Source of the DNA: an uncultured Angelakisella sp.
Lineage (GTDB): Bacteria; Bacillota; Clostridia; Oscillospirales; Ruminococcaceae
Length of the DNA: 6,010 nt
Direction of reading: 5' to 3'
Assembly: GCA_910585525.1 (NCBI GenBank)
Contig: CAJUFR010000074.1
Location: 1 to 6,010 of the forward strand
Positions 1-6,010 of this stretch are shown piece by piece (the stretch's first letter is position 1; each line of letters opens with the position of its first letter). Below the pieces are notes generated by a model that was not told where the DNA came from, searched no databases, and was given only the letters and a program-made list of their open reading frames with translations. The position numbers and the translations under genes are program-made.

Positions 1-61
1 CCCGCTGCGGCGGGCGACCAGGGCCTGCGCGGCCCTGGACCTGCGGCCCGGAAGCCCGGGC
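1..61. repeat. cluster of three further GC-rich hairpins downstream of gyrA
   Basis: Three inverted repeats follow each other: 46-61 (six pairs, four-base loop), 18-38 (eight pairs, five-base loop) and 1-14 (five pairs, four-base loop). With the hairpin at 69-85 they fill nearly all of the non-coding end of the window. The word CTGCG occurs four times in the 86 bases (5-9, 25-29, 41-45, 75-79), three of them at stem-loop junctions. This resembles a palindromic intergenic repeat element, but the window edge cuts it and no family can be named. Confidence 0.55.
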
Positions 62-68
62 GGGCAAG

Positions 69-85
69 GCGGGGCTGCGCCCCGC
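69..85 (-). terminator. GC hairpin one base after the gyrA stop (possible terminator)
   Basis: GCGGGGC and GCCCCGC arms form a perfect seven-pair stem with a three-base loop, starting one base after the gyrA TAA. Position and strength fit a 3'-end structure. The bases that follow on the coding strand are CTTGCCC rather than a U-run, so intrinsic termination would be weak. It may instead protect the mRNA end or halt exonucleases. Confidence 0.4.
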
Positions 86-86
86 A

Positions 87-2597
87 TTACTCCTCGGCTT
101 CGCCCTCCCCGCCGTCCTCGGCATCCTCCTTCTCCTCCCGTGGCGCCCCCGCCACAGACACCACCCGGCCGCCCTCGGCGATGCGCATCACCCGCACCCC
201 CCCGGCATACCGGGACTGCACATTGATCTGCTCCGCCGGGATACGAATGATCACACCGTCGTCGGAGATGAGGATGATATCCTCCCCGTCCTCCGCCTGG
301 CGCACTGCGGCGATGCGGGTCTCCTTCCCCTCGGCGTGGTAGTTGCGTACCCCCTTGCCCCCCCGGCTCTGGAGCCGGTAGTCCTTCATGGGGGTGCGCC
401 GCCCAAGGCCGGATTCGGTGATGGTCAGCAGCAGGCCGTCCTCGCTGGCCTTGGCCATCCCCACCACCTGGTCCTCCTCCTCCAGCCGCAGGGCACGGAC
501 ACCCATAGCGGTGCGGCCCAGGGGCCGCAGGTCGGTCTCGGCGAACCGGATGGCCATCCCCTTGGCGGTGGCGATGATCAACTCGTCGGACCCGTCGGTA
601 TCCTGGACCCAGGCCAGTTCGTCCCCCTCCTCCAGGTTGATGGCGATGAGCCCCGCCTTGCGGATGTTCTTATAGGCGGAGATGGGGGTCCGCTTGATGG
701 TCCCCTTCCGGGTCACCATCACCAGGTACCGCTCCGCCCCTTCCTCCAGTTCGCTGGCCCGGATGGCGGCGGTGATCTTCTCCTCCTTTTCGATGGGCAG
801 CAGGTTCACCACATGGGTGCCCCGGCCCGCCCGGCTGCTCTCGGCGATCTCATAGCCCTTCAGCCGGTACATCCTGCCCCGGTCGGTGAAGAAGAAGATA
901 TAGTCGTGGGTGGAGCAGACAAAGAGGTGCTCCACAAAGTCCTCCTCCCGCCGGGCCATGCCGGAGATGCCACGGCCTCCACGGCGCTGGGTGCGGTAGC
1001 TGTCCAGGGTCTGGCGCTTGACGTACCCCCCGTGGGTCAGGGTGATGACGCAGTCCTCCACCGGGATCAGGTCCTCGATGTCCATCTCCCCGGAGACCGC
1101 CTGGATATCGGTGCGGCGCTCGTCGCCGTACTTGTCCCGGATGGCCCCCATCTCCTGCTTGATGATGGCGTATATCTTCCTCTCGTCCGCCAGGATGGCG
1201 GTGAGTTCCTCCACCTTTTTCAGGATGGCGGCCAGTTCCTCCTCGATGCGGATCCGCTCCATGCCGGACAGCTGCCCCAGCTGCATCGCCACGATGGCGG
1301 AGGCCTGGGCCTCGCTGATGCCGAACCGCTTGATGAGGTTCAGCTTGGAGTCGGCCCGGTCCTTGGAGTGGAACCGGATGATGTTGATGACCTCGTCGGT
1401 GTTGTCGCACACCATCTTGAGGCCCTCCAGGATATGCTCCCGGTCCTTGGCCTTTTTCAGGTCGAACTGGGTCCGCCGGGTCACCACCTGGAACTGGAAT
1501 TTTAAGTATTCCTCCAGCATCTCCTTCAGGGTCAGGATGCGGGGGATGCCGTTTACCAGGCATAGCATGATGACCCCCACGCTGTCCTGGAGTTTGGTGT
1601 AGCTGTACAGCTGGTTCAGAACCACCTGGGCGTTGGCGTCCTTTTTCAGTTCGATGACGATGCGCATCCCGTCCCGGTCCGATTCGTCCCGCAGGTCGCT
1701 GATTTGGTCCACCCGTTTTTCCTTCACCAGTTCGGCGATGCTCTCGATGAGCCGGGCCTTGTTCACCATATAGGGGATCTCGTGGACGATGATCCGCTCC
1801 CGGCCGTTTTTCCAGTCCTCGATCTCGCACCGGGACCGGAGCACCACCTTGCCGCGGCCGGTGGCGTAGGCGGCCCGGACCCCGGACCGGCCCATGATGA
1901 TGCCGCCGGTGGGGAAGTCCGGCCCCTTGATGTATTCCATCAGTTCATCCAGGGTGGCCTCCGGGTTATCGATGAGGTAGTCGGCGGCGTCGATGATCTC
2001 CCGGAGGTTGTGGGGGGGGATGTTGGTGGCCATCCCCACGGCGATGCCCACCGACCCGTTGGCCAGCAGGCATGGGAAGCGGCTGGGCAGCACCACCGGC
2101 TCCTTTTTGGTGTCGTCAAAGTTGCCCCGCCAGTCGATGGTGTCCTTGTCGATATCCTGGAGCATCTGGAGGGCCATTTTGCTCAGCCGGGCCTCGGTGT
2201 AACGGTAGGCGGCCGGGGGGTCCCCGTCCACCGAACCGAAGTTGCCGTGGCCGTCGATGAGGGGATACCGCAGGGAAAAACTTTGGGCCATCCGCACCAT
2301 GGCGTCGTAGACGCTGGCGTCGCCATGGGGGTGGTAGGAGCCCAGCACGTCGCCCACGATGGTGGCGGACTTGCGGTAAGCCTTGTCAGGGGTCAGCCCC
2401 GCCTCCCCGGCGGCGTATAAGATGCGGCGGTGCACCGGCTTCAAGCCGTCCCGCACATCCGGCAGCGCCCGGTCCACGATCACCGACATGGAGTAATCCA
2501 AAAAGCTGGAACGCATCTCCCGGTCGATATCCACCCGGATCAAACGCCCGCCGCCGGCCCCCTCCGCCGCCTGGTTTTCTTTCAATTCTTCACTCAT
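87..2597 (-). CDS. gyrA: DNA gyrase subunit A
   Basis: GyrA is the DNA breakage-reunion subunit of gyrase; with GyrB it forms an A2B2 complex that uses ATP to introduce negative supercoils. The 836-residue product is full length (about 820 is usual in Bacillota). The winged-helix/tower core spans roughly residues 20-510. The active-site pair is visible as Arg132-Tyr133 in the RYTEAR motif, where Tyr133 forms the covalent DNA link. The quinolone-resistance region lies around residues 78-117 and reads HGDASVYD, with Ala94 where E. coli has Ser83 and Asp98 matching Asp87. The C-terminal beta-pinwheel (about 515-815) carries a canonical GyrA box, QRRGGRG at 537-543, which separates gyrase from ParC, plus a degenerate QSRGGKG at 743-749. 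The protein ends in an acidic tail rich in Glu and Asp. The ATG start has AAGGAG seven bases upstream (2605-2610). It begins 28 bases after gyrB and is almost certainly cotranscribed with it. Confidence 0.98.
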   Translation of the reverse strand: MSEELKENQAAEGAGGGRLIRVDIDREMRSSFLDYSMSVIVDRALPDVRDGLKPVHRRILYAAGEAGLTPDKAYRKSATIVGDVLGSYHPHGDASVYDAMVRMAQSFSLRYPLIDGHGNFGSVDGDPPAAYRYTEARLSKMALQMLQDIDKDTIDWRGNFDDTKKEPVVLPSRFPCLLANGSVGIAVGMATNIPPHNLREIIDAADYLIDNPEATLDELMEYIKGPDFPTGGIIMGRSGVRAAYATGRGKVVLRSRCEIEDWKNGRERIIVHEIPYMVNKARLIESIAELVKEKRVDQISDLRDESDRDGMRIVIELKKDANAQVVLNQLYSYTKLQDSVGVIMLCLVNGIPRILTLKEMLEEYLKFQFQVVTRRTQFDLKKAKDREHILEGLKMVCDNTDEVINIIRFHSKDRADSKLNLIKRFGISEAQASAIVAMQLGQLSGMERIRIEEELAAILKKVEELTAILADERKIYAIIKQEMGAIRDKYGDERRTDIQAVSGEMDIEDLIPVEDCVITLTHGGYVKRQTLDSYRTQRRGGRGISGMARREEDFVEHLFVCSTHDYIFFFTDRGRMYRLKGYEIAESSRAGRGTHVVNLLPIEKEEKITAAIRASELEEGAERYLVMVTRKGTIKRTPISAYKNIRKAGLIAINLEEGDELAWVQDTDGSDELIIATAKGMAIRFAETDLRPLGRTAMGVRALRLEEEDQVVGMAKASEDGLLLTITESGLGRRTPMKDYRLQSRGGKGVRNYHAEGKETRIAAVRQAEDGEDIILISDDGVIIRIPAEQINVQSRYAGGVRVMRIAEGGRVVSVAGAPREEKEDAEDGGEGEAEE

Positions 2598-2625
2598 GCT
2601 TTGACTCCTTCCTGGGCTTCTATCG

Positions 2626-4554
2626 TCAAATATCCAAATTCTTCACATACTGGGCGTTCTGCTCGATGAACTCCTTCCGGGGCTGCACGTTGTCCCCCAT
2701 CAGGATGGAGAAGGTCTCGTCCGCCTTGACGGCGTCCTCCATGGTCACCTGGAGCATCACACGGTTTTCCGGGTCCAGGGTGGTCTCCCACAGCTGGTGG
2801 GGGTCCATCTCGCCCAGGCCCTTGTACCGCTGGATCTCCACCTTGCCGGTGCCGTCGGGGTTCAGTTCGGCGATGTATTTGTCCCTCTCCGGGTCGGAGT
2901 AGGCGTACCGCACCTGCTTGCCCCGGCTCAGCTTAAAGAGGGGGGGCTGGGCGATGTAGATATGCCCCCGCTCGATGAGAGGCCGCATATACCGGAAGAA
3001 GAAGGTGAGGAGCAAGGTGCGGATGTGGCTGCCGTCCACGTCGGCATCGGCCATGATGACGATCTTGTTGTACCGTATCTTGTCCGGGTCCAGGTCCGGC
3101 CCCACCCCGCAGCCCACCGCCGTGATCACCGGCAGCAGCTTTTCGTTGCCGTACACCTTATCCAGCCGGGCCTTTTCCACGTTGAGCATCTTGCCCCACA
3201 GGGGGAGGATGGCCTGGAACCGCCTGTCCCGCCCGTCCTTGGCGGAGCCTCCGGCCGAATCCCCCTCCACGATGTACAGTTCGGTGCGGACGTTGTCCCG
3301 CTCGGAGCAGTCGGCCAGCTTGCCGGGGAGGGAGGCGCTCTCCAGGGCGGACTTCCGCCGTGTCAGTTCCCGGGCCTTTCTGGCCGCCTCCCGGGCCCGG
3401 CTGGCGGTCATCGACTTGTCGATGATGGTCCGGGCCACGCTGGGATTCTCCTCAAAGAAGGTGGACAGCTTTTCGGATACCATCCCCGCCACTAGGGAAC
3501 GGATCTCGCTGTTGTTCAGCTTGGCCTTGGTCTGGCTCTCAAACTGGGCCTCGGTGAGTTTGACGCTGATGACAGCGGTGAGGCCCTCCCGGACGTCGTC
3601 CCCGGAGAGCTTCTCGCCCTCCTTCAGGATGTTCATGCGGTGGCCGTAGTCGTTGATGACCTTGGTGAGGGCCATTTTGAAGCCCTCCTCGTGGGTGCCC
3701 CCGTCCCCAGTGTTCACGTTGTTGGCAAAGGAGAGGATCAACTCGCTGTAGCTGGTGTTGTACTGCATCGCCACCTCGGCGGTGTTCTCCTCCCCCTGGG
3801 CGGAGATGTAGATGATATCCGGGTGGATCACCTCCACGCTCTTCCGGGCGTGGATCCATTCCACAAAGGAGACGATGCCCCCCTCGTAGCACATGGAATC
3901 CCGCACCGGCTCGTCGCCCCGCAGGTCGCTGATGGTGATCCGGGTGCCGCCGTTGAGGAAGGCCTCCTCCCGCAGCCGGGTGTGAAGGGTCTCGTAGTCA
4001 AAGACCAGTTCCTCGAACATCTCCGGGTCGGGCTTGAAGGTGACCCGGGTGCCGGTCTCCTGGGCGTCGCCGATGATCTCCAGTTCGGTCACCGTCTTGC
4101 CCCGCTCGAACCGCTGGCGGTAAAGGTGGCCGTTGTTCTTCACCTCCACCTCCAGCCACTGGGAAAGGGCGTTGACCACACTGGCCCCCACCCCGTGGAG
4201 GCCGCCGGAGACCTTGTACCCGCCGCCGCCGAACTTGCCCCCGGCGTGGAGGACGGTGAACACCACCGTCACGGCGGGCAGTCCGGTCTGCTGCTGGATG
4301 CCCACCGGGACGCCGCGGCCGTTGTCGGTGACCCGGATGACGTCCCCGGGCAGGATGTCCACCTCGATGTGGTCGCAGTACCCAGCCAGGGCCTCGTCGA
4401 TGGAGTTGTCCACGATCTCGTAGACCAGGTGGTGCAGCCCCCGGGCGCTGGTGGAGCCGATGTACATGCCCGGCCGCTTGCGCACCGGTTCCAGCCCCTC
4501 CAGTACCTCGATATCCTTTTCGCCGTATTCTTCCATGACCTTATCGTTTTGCAA
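2626..4554 (-). CDS. gyrB: DNA gyrase subunit B
   Basis: GyrB is the ATPase subunit of gyrase and drives strand passage through the GyrA-held break. The 642 residues match the short Gram-positive type, without the extra C-terminal domain insert of enterobacterial GyrB. The GHKL ATPase domain shows the catalytic Glu46 and Asn50 in EIVDNSIDEA, Asp77 and Gly81 in VTDNGRG, Lys107 in HAGGKF, the GGLHGVG glycine lid at 118-124, and Arg146 matching the novobiocin-linked Arg136 of E. coli. The transducer domain follows, with QTKAKL (Lys343) contacting ATP. The TOPRIM domain has EGDSAGG at 430-436 and the metal-binding DADVD at 503-507. The C-terminal part has the usual RYKGLGEM segment. Position 453 is Trp in LPLWGK, where E. 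coli has Lys447. The start is TTG, chosen because AAGGAGGT ends six bases upstream; the first ATG (residue 7) is too far from any such site. No intein or frameshift is seen. Confidence 0.97.
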   Translation of the reverse strand: MQNDKVMEEYGEKDIEVLEGLEPVRKRPGMYIGSTSARGLHHLVYEIVDNSIDEALAGYCDHIEVDILPGDVIRVTDNGRGVPVGIQQQTGLPAVTVVFTVLHAGGKFGGGGYKVSGGLHGVGASVVNALSQWLEVEVKNNGHLYRQRFERGKTVTELEIIGDAQETGTRVTFKPDPEMFEELVFDYETLHTRLREEAFLNGGTRITISDLRGDEPVRDSMCYEGGIVSFVEWIHARKSVEVIHPDIIYISAQGEENTAEVAMQYNTSYSELILSFANNVNTGDGGTHEEGFKMALTKVINDYGHRMNILKEGEKLSGDDVREGLTAVISVKLTEAQFESQTKAKLNNSEIRSLVAGMVSEKLSTFFEENPSVARTIIDKSMTASRAREAARKARELTRRKSALESASLPGKLADCSERDNVRTELYIVEGDSAGGSAKDGRDRRFQAILPLWGKMLNVEKARLDKVYGNEKLLPVITAVGCGVGPDLDPDKIRYNKIVIMADADVDGSHIRTLLLTFFFRYMRPLIERGHIYIAQPPLFKLSRGKQVRYAYSDPERDKYIAELNPDGTGKVEIQRYKGLGEMDPHQLWETTLDPENRVMLQVTMEDAVKADETFSILMGDNVQPRKEFIEQNAQYVKNLDI

Positions 4555-4560
4555 TTTGTT

Positions 4561-4568
4561 ACCTCCTT
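4561..4568 (-). promoter_or_regulatory. gyrB ribosome binding site, fixes a TTG start
   Basis: On the minus strand this reads AAGGAGGT, a near-complete match to the 16S rRNA 3' end, followed by AACAAA and then TTG. The six-base spacing is optimal for the TTG. The downstream in-frame ATG at 4536 would leave 24 bases of spacing, so TTG is the better start. A strong site probably offsets the weaker start codon. Confidence 0.85.
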
Positions 4569-4569
4569 A

Positions 4570-4583
4570 CGGGGAGACCCCCG
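4570..4583 (-). other. GC hairpin directly upstream of the gyrB ribosome binding site
   Basis: CGGGG and CCCCG arms form a five-pair GC stem with a four-base loop (4575-4578). The stem ends one base before TAAGGAGGT, so it does not bury the Shine-Dalgarno sequence but sits against it. On the coding strand it is followed by no U-run, so it is a poor terminator. It could protect or space the gyrB initiation region. That role is inferred; only the inverted repeat is seen. Confidence 0.45.
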
Positions 4584-4587
4584 CCGG

Positions 4588-4614
4588 TCCTTTCTTTCTC
4601 TCTCTTTCTCTTCC
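4588..4614 (-). other. 27-base polypurine tract in the traX-gyrB gap
   Basis: The coding strand is uninterrupted purine here, mostly alternating GA and AAAG words, and ends just after the TraX stop codon. The gene bodies around it are GC-rich and mixed, so the tract stands out in composition. It may act as an unstructured spacer or ribosome-loading region for gyrB, or it may simply be slippage-prone filler. No function can be assigned from sequence alone. Confidence 0.5.
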
Positions 4615-4616
4615 GT

Positions 4617-5543
4617 TTATCCCAGCATCTGTCCCCGTATGATGAACAGGATCAGCATATGGACGGGGTAGAAGGCGTAGCAGAACCACCGGAACACCTT
4701 CCCGTGGAGCCCCTGCCTCCCCTGATACAGCCAGATGGGCACCAGGGCAAAGAGGGCGAAGCCCTGCTGGTACCATTCGAAGATGTTCCCCAGGAAGGGG
4801 AAGGTGTAGTAGTAGCTTCCCAGCATTTCCACGTTGAGGATGTACAGCAGCACCAGCTGCCCGGCGAAGTGGTACCACTTGCGCCCCCGCAGGAAATAGA
4901 ACACCATCACCGTCAGGATGCCCACCCCGTAGTAGTCGGTCATCAAAGCGTAGCCCAGGAAGTACCCCAAAAAGATGGGGATAGGGGAGAAGGCCAGGGC
5001 GGGGGCGGCGCCGAACCGCTTTTTGAACTCCTCCAGGAAGGTGATGAGCAGCAGGGCGATGAGGAAGGTCCAAAGGACGTTCTGGTGGAAGGGATAGATG
5101 AAGCTGCCGCCGTACATCAGGTTAAAGGGCACCTCGGCGAACACCGCCCCGGCAAAGACACGCAGCAGGTAGAGGGGAAGACTGGAGGTGTGGAAGTACC
5201 CCTCCACCAGCAGGAAGGCAAAGATGGGGTAAGCCATCCGCCCCACGCAGGTGAGCCAGTCGGAGGCGGGGAAGAGGGTGGCCCACATATGGTCGCAGAG
5301 CATGAACCCCATGGCCAGGATGTGGAGCATCGCCCAGCTGAGGTTCAGGAAGCCCTTCTTTTCCTCCTCCACGCCCTCCTGGCCCTCCGCCTTGGGCCTG
5401 GCCCTGGGCTTCTTTTTGGCCTCCGCCTGTTCGGCCTGTTCAGCCTCCTGACCTTTTTTGGGCTTTGGCTGCTTCTTCTTTTTTTCCTTCTTGACCTTTT
5501 CCTTCTTTTCCTTTTTCTCTTTCTCTTTTTTCTCTTTTTTCAT
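4617..5543 (-). CDS. TraX-family integral membrane protein with lysine-rich N-terminal tail
   Basis: This 308-residue protein matches the TraX family (named for the F-plasmid protein that N-acetylates pilin; chromosomal Firmicutes members have no firm function). Family signatures seen are the DH pair at 84-85, the GRMAYPIFAFLLVEG stretch (101-115) followed by HT at 118-119, a RVF...AEVPFNL segment (128-142), NVLWTF (155-160) and the C-terminal FYPVHMLIL (291-299). From about residue 65 to the end it is hydrophobic, consistent with roughly eight membrane helices, so it should sit in the cytoplasmic membrane. The first 64 residues are a charged, low-complexity tail: 19 of the first 30 are Lys and 6 are Glu, followed by Ala/Glu/Gln-rich and Lys/Pro-rich parts. 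The ATG has GGGTGAT about eight bases upstream (5552-5558), a partial match to the 16S tail. It lies 54 bases after remB and 62 before gyrB. A membrane acyltransferase role is plausible but unproven. Confidence 0.85.
   Translation of the reverse strand: MKKEKKEKEKKEKKEKVKKEKKKKQPKPKKGQEAEQAEQAEAKKKPRARPKAEGQEGVEEEKKGFLNLSWAMLHILAMGFMLCDHMWATLFPASDWLTCVGRMAYPIFAFLLVEGYFHTSSLPLYLLRVFAGAVFAEVPFNLMYGGSFIYPFHQNVLWTFLIALLLITFLEEFKKRFGAAPALAFSPIPIFLGYFLGYALMTDYYGVGILTVMVFYFLRGRKWYHFAGQLVLLYILNVEMLGSYYYTFPFLGNIFEWYQQGFALFALVPIWLYQGRQGLHGKVFRWFCYAFYPVHMLILFIIRGQMLG
5495..5541 (-). repeat. 47-base homopurine low-complexity run encoding the TraX lysine tail
   Basis: On the coding strand every base from codon 2 to the first base of codon 17 is A or G, built of AAA, AAG, GAG and GAA codons, including two A6 runs. 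A further 21-base purine stretch (5472-5492) follows after a single break. The A-rich composition contrasts sharply with the GC-rich remainder of the gene. Such runs can expand, contract or cause slippage, so tail length may vary between strains. Confidence 0.8.
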
Positions 5544-5597
5544 AGAAAGTTATCACCCTTTGCTGTCTAATCACTGATAAAAAATATCGACGATACC

Positions 5598-5858
5598 TCA
5601 CCGCACCTTGCTCTGTGTCCTCTTGCGCAAGGTGTGGGAGGATATCTGGCTCAGGTAGACCCTGTGGTCCTCCCGGCTGCTGCCGCAGAGGACGAAGGTC
5701 TTGGGCAGGTCGGAGGTGACCGTGATCACCCGCCCCGCCTTCTCCGCCTCGGACAAAAACCGCCGCGTCCCCTTGGAGACGGTGGTGTTGTCCATGTCAA
5801 ATATCCCAATAACGTCCCTGGTCCGAACCAAAGCGTCCTGTCCCAAATGTAGATACAT
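5598..5858 (-). CDS. remB: RemB-like DUF370 regulatory protein
   Basis: This 86-residue protein belongs to the DUF370/RemA-RemB family. It begins MYLHLGQD and has the diagnostic RDVIGIFDMDNTTVSK segment (residues 14-29), TSDLPK (48-53) and a C-terminal VYLSQISSHTLRKR. In Bacillus subtilis RemA and RemB activate biofilm matrix genes, and RemA binds DNA as an oligomer; RemB (YaaB) is encoded between recF and gyrB, the same position relative to gyrB as here. The length is close to the 80-90 usual for the family. The ATG was chosen because AAAGGAG lies eight bases upstream and the family start MYxHLG matches exactly; an in-frame GTG 60 bases further up falls in repeat sequence and lacks a matching site. 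It is the first gene in the window and probably continues an operon from recF beyond the edge. The regulatory target in this organism is unknown. Confidence 0.93.
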   Translation of the reverse strand: MYLHLGQDALVRTRDVIGIFDMDNTTVSKGTRRFLSEAEKAGRVITVTSDLPKTFVLCGSSREDHRVYLSQISSHTLRKRTQSKVR

Positions 5859-5873
5859 GGAGGATTCTCCTTT
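5859..5873 (-). promoter_or_regulatory. remB ribosome binding site inside a small hairpin
   Basis: The coding strand reads AAAGGAGAATCCTCC and then ATG. AAAGGAG (5867-5873) is a strong Shine-Dalgarno sequence that sets the ATG at 5858. Its GGAG can pair with the CTCC just before the ATG (5859-5862), with a four-base loop, giving a four-pair stem that would partly hide the site. Whether this matters in vivo is inferred. Confidence 0.65.
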
Positions 5874-5896
5874 CTGGAAAGTATTGGCGCTAACAA

Positions 5897-6010
5897 CCCC
5901 CGTAATACCCCCGCCCACCCCCGCAGGGAATCAAAATCCGCCGGAGGCACCACCCCCGTACCCCACCCCCGCAGGGAACTAAAAATCCGCCGGAGGCACC
6001 TTCCCCGTAC
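5897..6010. repeat. imperfect tandem repeat, about 50-base period, upstream of remB
   Basis: Two copies of a 35-36 base core lie at 5917-5951 and 5965-6000. Both begin with ACCCCCGCAGGGAA and end with AAAATCCGCCGGAGGCACC; they differ only by TC versus CT and one extra A. Each core is preceded by a CCCCCGTA head (5897-5904, 5953-5960), and a further head starts at 6003 and is cut by the window edge, so a third unit probably follows. The first unit carries about eight extra bases. The CCTCCGGCGG word on the minus strand is nearly self-complementary. No coding potential is evident, and it lies in the likely leader or intergenic region before remB. It may belong to a dispersed intergenic repeat family. 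Confidence 0.8.

Noticed and set aside
336..1505. Long open frame of 389 codons on the plus strand opposite gyrA
   Set aside because: It is fully antisense to an unambiguous gyrA, has no family motif, and its Gly/Leu/His/Pro/Val-rich composition is typical of a mirror frame in GC-rich codon usage.
87..4554. ParC/ParE (topoisomerase IV) instead of gyrase
   Set aside because: The A subunit has a canonical QRRGGRG GyrA box and a full C-terminal pinwheel, and the locus follows remB as gyrase genes do.
3640..4671. Plus-strand open frame of 343 codons opposite gyrB
   Set aside because: It is antisense to gyrB motifs across nearly its whole length, with mirror-frame composition and no recognisable domain.
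4659..5570. Plus-strand open frame of 303 codons opposite the TraX-like gene
   Set aside because: Its Leu/Phe-rich end is just the complement of the lysine-rich tail, and the rest is Gly/Glu/His-rich mirror sequence; the minus-strand frame has real family signatures.
5572..5597. Terminator after remB (short inverted repeat followed by a T-run on the coding strand)
   Set aside because: The stem is only four or five mostly AT pairs with a one- to three-base loop; it is too weak to call, though partial attenuation cannot be excluded.
5544..5597. Internal promoter for the TraX-like gene in the AT-rich gap
   Set aside because: No pair of -35 and -10 elements with proper spacing could be found.
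5859..5918. 20-residue N-terminal extension of RemB from an upstream GTG
   Set aside because: The extension is encoded in repeat-derived sequence, and the ATG has both the better ribosome site and the family-standard MYxHLG start.
5897..6010. CRISPR array
   Set aside because: The repeats are GC-rich, only two full units are seen, and the interval between cores is about 13 bases and itself partly repeated, so there are no unique spacers.

Overview
The window is part of a chromosomal DNA gyrase locus from a GC-rich member of the Firmicutes, most likely a gut-type Clostridia close to the Oscillospiraceae. Three things suggest this. GyrB is the short form (642 residues). A RemB-type DUF370 protein sits upstream of gyrB, as in the origin-proximal dnaA-dnaN-recF-remB-gyrB-gyrA order of Bacillota. 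The coding regions are GC-rich and use strong AAGGAGG-type ribosome binding sites. The lineage is inferred from sequence style and gene order; no search was run.

All four genes lie on the minus strand, so transcription runs from high to low coordinates. The order is remB (5598-5858), a TraX-family membrane protein (4617-5543), gyrB (2626-4554) and gyrA (87-2597). The gaps are 54, 62 and 28 bases, and no convincing internal promoter or terminator is visible, so one operon is likely. GyrB and GyrA form the A2B2 gyrase that introduces negative supercoils. RemB is a small DNA-binding-type regulator family. The TraX-like gene has no known connection to gyrase and looks like an insertion into an otherwise conserved gene order.

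Non-coding parts. Upstream of remB (5859-6010) there is an imperfect tandem repeat of about 50 bases that runs off the window edge. The gap between traX and gyrB holds a 27-base pure-purine tract (as read on the coding strand), a GC hairpin and a strong Shine-Dalgarno sequence that fixes a TTG start for gyrB. Downstream of gyrA (1-86) there are four closely packed GC-rich hairpins without a U-tract.

Nothing here amounts to a new defence or mobile system. The points most worth a second look are the TraX-like gene with its lysine-rich N-terminal tail, the remB-upstream repeat, the hairpin cluster after gyrA, and two unusual residues at quinolone-related positions (Ala94 in GyrA, Trp453 in GyrB).
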